DNA of 38,953 bases from an uncultured Anaerolineae bacterium (GTDB lineage Bacteria; Chloroflexota; Anaerolineae; Anaerolineales; Villigracilaceae). The notes beneath the pieces were generated by a model, which made no database searches, was not told where the DNA came from, and was given only the letters and a program-made list of their open reading frames with translations. The stretch is taken from contig CAIWAX010000121.1 of NCBI GenBank assembly GCA_903910795.1, forward strand, positions 5,001 to 43,953, given 5' to 3'. The translations under genes and the position numbers were made by a program. Shown in pieces: positions 34,751 to 38,953 of this stretch. Each line of letters opens with the position of its first letter. The stretch's first letter is position 1.

Positions 34751-35446
34751 ATGCACAGCATAGGTATGTGGCAGAAACTCCGTACAGCATACACTACGGT
34801 ATACCAATGGCTGGATGAACGCCTGGGGTTGGGTGAAATGTACACCAACTTGCTCGACCGCCCCGAACCCCTGGGCAACTGGTGGAACACCCTCGGCTCC
34901 GCCAGCCTGTTCTTATTTATCTTGCAAGCCGCCACGGGCATCTTCCTGACGGTTTATTACACCCCCTCCCCCGATCACGCCTACGACAGCATCAACTACA
35001 TTATGACCGGCGTGGCCTTCGGGTGGCTGGTGCGCGGCATTCACCACTGGGGCGCAACCCTGATGGTGCTGGTGGTCTTCATCCACATGCTGCGCGTCTT
35101 TGTGACCGCCTCCTACAAATATCCGCGCGAACTAACCTGGCTGGTTGGCGTGGGATTGCTGCTCCTGACTCTGGGAATGGGCTTTACCGGCTACCTGCTG
35201 CCCTGGAACCAGAAGGCTTACTGGGCCACCACTGTGGCGACCCAGATCGCCGGCAGCATGCCTTTCGTGGGCGATTTCATCCTGAAAGCCTTGCGCGGCG
35301 GGCCGGACCTGAGCGCCCTGACCCTGCAGCGCTTTTTTGCGGCTCACATCTGGATCCTGCCCGCTGTCTTAATCGCATTGATCGGCATTCATCTGTACTT
35401 GATCATCAAGCACGGCGAATCCCACTTCCCAACGAAGGAAGACTAA
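34751..35446 (+). CDS. qcrB: Cytochrome b (b6-type) subunit
   Basis: The 231-residue protein matches the cytochrome b6/QcrB length: N-terminal amphipathic VYQWLDERLGL, four helices, heme histidines in GIHHWGATLMVLVVFIHMLRVF (split: GIHHWGATL and VFIHMLRVF) and in FFAAHIWILPAV/GIHLYLI, and GFTGYLLPWNQKAYWA at the Qo side. No cysteine occurs anywhere in the protein, so the covalent heme c(i) attachment seen in b6f and Bacillus QcrB is absent. AAGGAAGG precedes ATG 34751. Residues near 12-17 (TAYTTVY) come from a divergent 21-bp repeat copy, and the first residues MHSI also look repeat-derived. Confidence 0.93.
   Translation: MHSIGMWQKLRTAYTTVYQWLDERLGLGEMYTNLLDRPEPLGNWWNTLGSASLFLFILQAATGIFLTVYYTPSPDHAYDSINYIMTGVAFGWLVRGIHHWGATLMVLVVFIHMLRVFVTASYKYPRELTWLVGVGLLLLTLGMGFTGYLLPWNQKAYWATTVATQIAGSMPFVGDFILKALRGGPDLSALTLQRFFAAHIWILPAVLIALIGIHLYLIIKHGESHFPTKED
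34753..34802 (+). repeat. 21-bp repeat remnants in the qcrB 5' coding end
   Basis: A copy at 34782-34802 matches the consensus in 18 of 21 bases and is in frame within qcrB. At 34753-34762 the first ten bases of the unit (GCACAGCATA) also occur just after the start codon, then similarity ends. Confidence 0.8.
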
Positions 35447-35456
35447 GGAGAACGCC

Positions 35457-36845
35457 ATGAAAAGTACCCATAAGTTCGGTATGAACAACGAAACCAAAGA
35501 AAAAATCAAAAAACGCTATGATCAAATCCTGACCCGCGGTGAACGCTTCTGGCCCGACAGCATCTTCAAGGATGCGGTCATGGCCCTGGCGATCTTCCTG
35601 GTGCTGGTACTGCTGGCATCCTTCGTGGGTGTGCCGGTTGAACCAAAAGCCGACCCCAGCGACACTTCGTACATTCCACGACCGGAATGGTACTTCCTGT
35701 TCCTGTTCAAATTTCTGGCGCTATACGGGCAGATTCCCCTGCTCGGGAAAATTGAATGGCTCGCCACTGTGATCATTCCCACCATCGCCATCCTGCTGTT
35801 GGTGGTGATGCCTTTCATCGACCACAAATCCGAACGGCATTACAGCAAGCGGGTGCTGCCCATCTCGATCATGGGCATCCTGGTGGTCAGCATGGTCACG
35901 CTGACCTTGATGTCGGATGTGCCCACCGGCCCCACCCTGGTTGGCGCGCTGCAAACCATCGGCGGGCTGGTCATCCCCAGCCTGGCTTACATCCTGCTGC
36001 TTTTTGTCTTTAAGAACATGTCCAACAAGACCATGATCTGGACAGCCGGAATCACTGCCGCGCTGATGATCGGCTTCTGCGGTGCGGTGCTGGCCCTGTA
36101 CCAGGCACCGCCCAGCACTACTGAGACTGTCGCCACGACTGTGGTGGAGCAGATCCAGGCCGGGCAGCAGTTGTATTCCGTCAACTGCGTGGAATGCCAC
36201 GGCGATGACGGCAAAACCACCACCATCAAGGGTGTCAAGGGTCTGGAAGGCAAACAGATCTTTGCCATTAACAGCAAGGATGTGCTCAACACATTGGATG
36301 ACCCGGCCCTGGAAGGCGTGATCGCCTACGGCCGCCCGGACGCGGGGATGAACCCCTTCGGCAAAGCCTACAACGCCCAGGGTCTCTCCAAGAGCGAGAT
36401 GGGTTACATTGTGGTCTTCATGCGCTACATGTGGGATGACCGCTTTGAGAAACCGACCCTCAAGCCGCTCTACCCGCCGCTGGCAGCCGGTGAAATCCCA
36501 TCTTACGAAGCACAGATCAAGCCGATCGTCGATCGCTACTGCGTTTCCTGCCACCGGCCCCAAAAGGTCAACCGGAGCTACTTGATGGATACTTACGATC
36601 ACATCCTCAAATCCGGCGATGACGCCCCGAACGTGACGGCCGGAGATATGAACAGCATCCTGATGCAGCTCATTCAGGGCCAGCGCGCCGTTGTCTCCGG
36701 CGACGGGATCGACGCCATGCCGCCCAACGGCAAGCTGCCCGCCGATGTGGTAGATGTCTTCAAGCGCTGGGTAGCGGCTGGTATGCCCAACACCGCCGCC
36801 GATGCCAAGGCTCTGCCCACCGCGGTGCCAACCGCCAAACCGTAA
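35457..36845 (+). CDS. qcrC: Cytochrome b subunit IV fused to a diheme cytochrome c
   Basis: The 462-residue protein begins with a subunit IV-like part: three or more helices and the PEWY motif (IPRPEWYFLFLFK, about 73-85) of the quinol-oxidising site, followed by further helices to about 225. The C-terminal half lies outside the membrane and has two c-type heme sites: CVECH (about 243, with a later Met in GRPDAGMNPFG) and CVSCH (about 364). Bacillus QcrC is shorter (about 255 residues) with one heme; this diheme tail is an extension that could pass electrons onward without a separate cytochrome c. Ten bases after qcrB; GGAG before ATG. Confidence 0.94.
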   Translation: MKSTHKFGMNNETKEKIKKRYDQILTRGERFWPDSIFKDAVMALAIFLVLVLLASFVGVPVEPKADPSDTSYIPRPEWYFLFLFKFLALYGQIPLLGKIEWLATVIIPTIAILLLVVMPFIDHKSERHYSKRVLPISIMGILVVSMVTLTLMSDVPTGPTLVGALQTIGGLVIPSLAYILLLFVFKNMSNKTMIWTAGITAALMIGFCGAVLALYQAPPSTTETVATTVVEQIQAGQQLYSVNCVECHGDDGKTTTIKGVKGLEGKQIFAINSKDVLNTLDDPALEGVIAYGRPDAGMNPFGKAYNAQGLSKSEMGYIVVFMRYMWDDRFEKPTLKPLYPPLAAGEIPSYEAQIKPIVDRYCVSCHRPQKVNRSYLMDTYDHILKSGDDAPNVTAGDMNSILMQLIQGQRAVVSGDGIDAMPPNGKLPADVVDVFKRWVAAGMPNTAADAKALPTAVPTAKP

Positions 36846-36866
36846 AAACTTTAAAATAGCGGCAAT

Positions 36867-36904
36867 AAAAAGGACTGGCCGGTTTTGGTCAGTCCTTTTT
36901 TGAT
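36867..36904 (+). terminator. Terminator of the qcrABC operon
   Basis: AAAAGGACTGGCC (36867-36879/80) pairs with GGTCAGTCCTTTT (36887-36899), about 13 pairs with a six-base loop, followed by a T-run into TTTGATTT. Confidence 0.93.
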
Positions 36905-36981
36905 TTAAGATTTCGGCGGGGAATTGGGCATCGAGCCTGGCGGGCCGATACTCGCTTCCTATCCGATTACTTTTTTGGAAC

Positions 36982-37887
36982 TTACTTTATCGTGGATGGT
37001 GGAATTTTTGCACGTGCCCATTCTAAATCACGACCTATTAATAATTCTGCCATTTCAGCATGGTGAGTATTATTCATCAAGACTAGTTGAGTGTCAAAAC
37101 CATATTTTCGGGCCAGGTCAATTACTTCAGGGGCATTGTCATAAGTCATAAGGAAATCACCTTGAATTTGGCTGGCCAAGGAAAAAAGAATTTCATGATT
37201 AATTTGAAAATGAGTATATAAACGGCTACCTGCATTTTTCTTTCCGGCTGTGTAAGGTGGATCAATAAAAAATATATTGTTCTTGCTTTTAGAATATGTT
37301 TTTATACATTCAAATCCATCGCCATGTACACAAGAAATACGATCACGAATATTTTCAATTTCAAGAATACGATGATATAAGGTTTGAGGATACCATCTGG
37401 AAAGCATACCTTTTCCATTCTCCCCATATTTTAATCGCCCGGCTCCAGGTGCAAGAATGCCACCATGATTAACACGGTTTTTCAAAATAGTTTGAAAAGC
37501 TCTTTCCTTAATGGAATCGGGTGGAATAGATAACTCATTTTCAACCGTTTTATCGGTTAAATTAAATTCTAATATTTTATTAGCAAGCCATCTCGCATCA
37601 TCAGAAAAAATTGTTTGCCAAACTGCTATAACATCACTATCTAATTCAACCAAAGTGACATATCTGGCTAATTTTTCGAATGCCACGGTTAAGCCAATTA
37701 TTGCGCCTCCAGCAAAAGGTTCGAGGAATTCGATAAGCTCAGGATCGTATTGAGATAGCCATTTTCGAATAAAGGGTACTAACCAGGTTTTTCCACCAGG
37801 ATAACGAAAAGGGCTTCTTTGTGGAATTGAAGCCACATTTACCGGTTTTGTAGGTAATACTGGATCGAAAAGAGGTAGTTGGCTCAT
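36982..37887 (-). CDS. D12-class N6-adenine DNA methyltransferase (Dam-like)
   Basis: The 301-residue enzyme has SPFRYPGGKTWLVPFI (AdoMet-site start, about 25-40), EPFAGGAIIGLTVAF (motif I), the second-strand acidic VELDSDVIAVWQ, and catalytic motif IV DPPY in NIFFIDPPYTAGKK (about 206-209). This order is that of the alpha (D12/Dam) class. It should protect host DNA from the endonuclease that starts one base upstream. Base composition is clearly more AT-rich than the respiratory genes next door, consistent with transfer. The target sequence is not readable from the protein. Confidence 0.93.
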   Translation of the reverse strand: MSQLPLFDPVLPTKPVNVASIPQRSPFRYPGGKTWLVPFIRKWLSQYDPELIEFLEPFAGGAIIGLTVAFEKLARYVTLVELDSDVIAVWQTIFSDDARWLANKILEFNLTDKTVENELSIPPDSIKERAFQTILKNRVNHGGILAPGAGRLKYGENGKGMLSRWYPQTLYHRILEIENIRDRISCVHGDGFECIKTYSKSKNNIFFIDPPYTAGKKNAGSRLYTHFQINHEILFSLASQIQGDFLMTYDNAPEVIDLARKYGFDTQLVLMNNTHHAEMAELLIGRDLEWARAKIPPSTIK

Positions 37888-37888
37888 G

Positions 37889-38770
37889 CTAGCTGCCTGT
37901 AAAATCCGTCAAAGAAGGTGCATCAGGCGGATTATTATCTTCGAGCTTTTCATCTAATTTATCTTGTAAAAGGTTGAGAAAATCATCAACCTGACCGGCT
38001 TCCGGGTTTATAACTTTATCAAGCGCTGGATGAAATTGGGTATATATTGTCCGTTCCAGTTTTAGAAAATAACGGTTTTGTTCTTCGTTATAACTCAAGT
38101 CATAAATAAGCCAAGCAAGAGTTGCCATTTCCGGAGAGACTTCCGGTAAATCAGGTAGTGTATTAAAAAAGTTTTTATGCAAGGATACCGCTGTCTTTTT
38201 GCCCCATGCGCTAAAAATACCACCTTTGAAAATCAGTTGCGGAACCAGCCTTTTCCGGGAAGATGACAAATAGTCTGGGTTAGGGTATAACGGGTTTTTA
38301 CTCCAATCAAAATCACTTCGGTTATCGGGGTCTTTCATGTAGTGTTCAAAAGGGTTCCGAACGTTTCCAGAAATATAAACTGCCTGGATCTCCAGTGCTC
38401 CGAAATCTAAAATTCGACCATTATCATCATACGCTACTAAAACAAGATCAATATTTCCGGCTGATTTTCCATTTTGGTCCTTCAGTCTTACTTCTGTTAA
38501 GGATGTCCAATTCGTATTTACTGGAAAAAAGAATTTAGCTGCATCTTCCGCGATTTTCCAATCCTGCCTAAAACGAACGGGACAAGTAATTGCCAATTGG
38601 TTATTATCAAAAACAGTGCATACACCAAGCGGGGAATTTGCCTTGTCTTTTGTGCAAGATGGAACCTTATTGTTATACGGGCATAACCTCAGACGCCGAT
38701 GGCGTTGTGCATCTTCGGAAAAATTATTTATTGGAAAGCCAAAAACTTCGGCAAGAGGTTGTTTTCTCAT
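37889..38770 (-). CDS. NotI-family type II restriction endonuclease
   Basis: The 293-residue protein shows the NotI pattern: four cysteines C30, C39, C51 and C63 in LCPYNNKVPSCTK, PLGVC and ITCP, which in NotI hold an iron atom, and a PD-(D/E)xK-type centre with D108 (GNID) and E127-x-Q129 (GALEIQ), equivalent to the Asp...Glu-x-Gln of NotI. It is shorter than NotI (383 residues) and differs elsewhere, so the recognition site may differ. It ends one base before the methyltransferase, in a restriction-modification pair. I recall the NotI sequence from memory; a profile search against PF12183 would settle it. Confidence 0.88.
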   Translation of the reverse strand: MRKQPLAEVFGFPINNFSEDAQRHRRLRLCPYNNKVPSCTKDKANSPLGVCTVFDNNQLAITCPVRFRQDWKIAEDAAKFFFPVNTNWTSLTEVRLKDQNGKSAGNIDLVLVAYDDNGRILDFGALEIQAVYISGNVRNPFEHYMKDPDNRSDFDWSKNPLYPNPDYLSSSRKRLVPQLIFKGGIFSAWGKKTAVSLHKNFFNTLPDLPEVSPEMATLAWLIYDLSYNEEQNRYFLKLERTIYTQFHPALDKVINPEAGQVDDFLNLLQDKLDEKLEDNNPPDAPSLTDFTGS

Positions 38771-38828
38771 ATCGTTTTATCTTTTCCACTTTTCAAGAGT
38801 TTCTTTTATTTCTCACTCACGTTCTATT

Positions 38829-38953
38829 TTATTGGAAATATAAAGGGGCGAATTCTATGACTAACTCCGTGGGCTTAAAATCTCTAATTATCTGAATAGC
38901 TGACTTTGTAAATTTTCTCCCTGAAATTTTCCAGTACTTCTTCCTCCAAAGGG
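38829..38953 (-). CDS. Possible 3' end of another gene (partial, frame uncertain)
   Basis: The minus strand from the window end has an open frame of 40 residues ending ...SAIQIIRDFKPTELVIEFAPLY, 58 bases before the endonuclease. A second frame also reads plausibly over the first 22 codons (LEEEVLENFREKI). The ends together vaguely resemble short helix-plus-PTELVIEF domains, so a frameshift is possible. Too short to identify. Confidence 0.3.
   Translation of the reverse strand, partial: LWRKKYWKISGRKFTKSAIQIIRDFKPTELVIEFAPLYFQ

Overview
The window reads as a chromosomal segment of a Chloroflexota bacterium, most probably class Anaerolineae. This is inferred from the 16S 5' segment (about 26 bases shorter than E. 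coli between the 27F and 515F sites), moderately high GC, a T-box-controlled valS, an FMN-riboswitch RibXY-type importer, a Taq-type M32 carboxypeptidase and a QcrABC-like complex. No database search was possible, so the taxonomy is an inference.

Region 1 (1-10.56 kb, all minus strand): the 5' part of a 16S rRNA gene with three tandem sigma70-like promoters, preceded by recR, ybaB, dnaX, a large GT-C-like membrane protein, prmA, and the heat-shock genes dnaJ, grpE and hrcA. A CIRCE-type operator and a promoter lie in front of hrcA. Region 2 (10.7-13.8 kb, plus): LLM-family oxidoreductase, MaoC-type hydratase, CitE-type lyase and an EamA transporter in a tight operon. Region 3 (14.1-17.0 kb, minus): an orphan sensor kinase with a periplasmic ABC-binding-protein-like sensor. 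Region 4 (17.38-21.2 kb): a 160-bp inverted-repeat element, then a promoter and T-box leader controlling a DinB-fold protein and valS.

Region 5 (21.2-25.65 kb): a dispersed 43-bp repeat, a frameshifted retropepsin-like gene with its partner, a small membrane protein, an M32 carboxypeptidase, a 2[4Fe-4S] ferredoxin and a lipid-kinase-like gene. Region 6 (25.89-28.77 kb, plus): consensus promoter, FMN riboswitch, terminator, then permease, lipoprotein and ATPase of a predicted riboflavin ABC importer. Region 7 (28.9-36.9 kb): sdhCDAB followed by an HD-GYP gene on the minus strand, and divergently the qcrABC-like menaquinol:cytochrome c reductase, whose third subunit is fused to two cytochrome c domains. 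Region 8 (36.98-38.77 kb, minus): an AT-richer restriction-modification pair, a NotI-family endonuclease and a D12-class adenine methyltransferase.

The most unusual feature is a family of 21-bp repeats (core GCATACACTKCGTTAT). At least thirteen full-length copies, all in the same orientation, occur only between 29.9 and 34.8 kb. They form an array in the sdh/qcr divergent intergenic region, span the sdhD-sdhA junction (supplying the sdhD stop codon), are inserted in frame inside the HD-GYP gene, and form part of the qcrB N-terminus. The 21-bp length keeps reading frames intact. The respiratory genes (SdhA needs FAD) sit beside the flavin importer, so a flavin-supply/respiration grouping is plausible but inferred.
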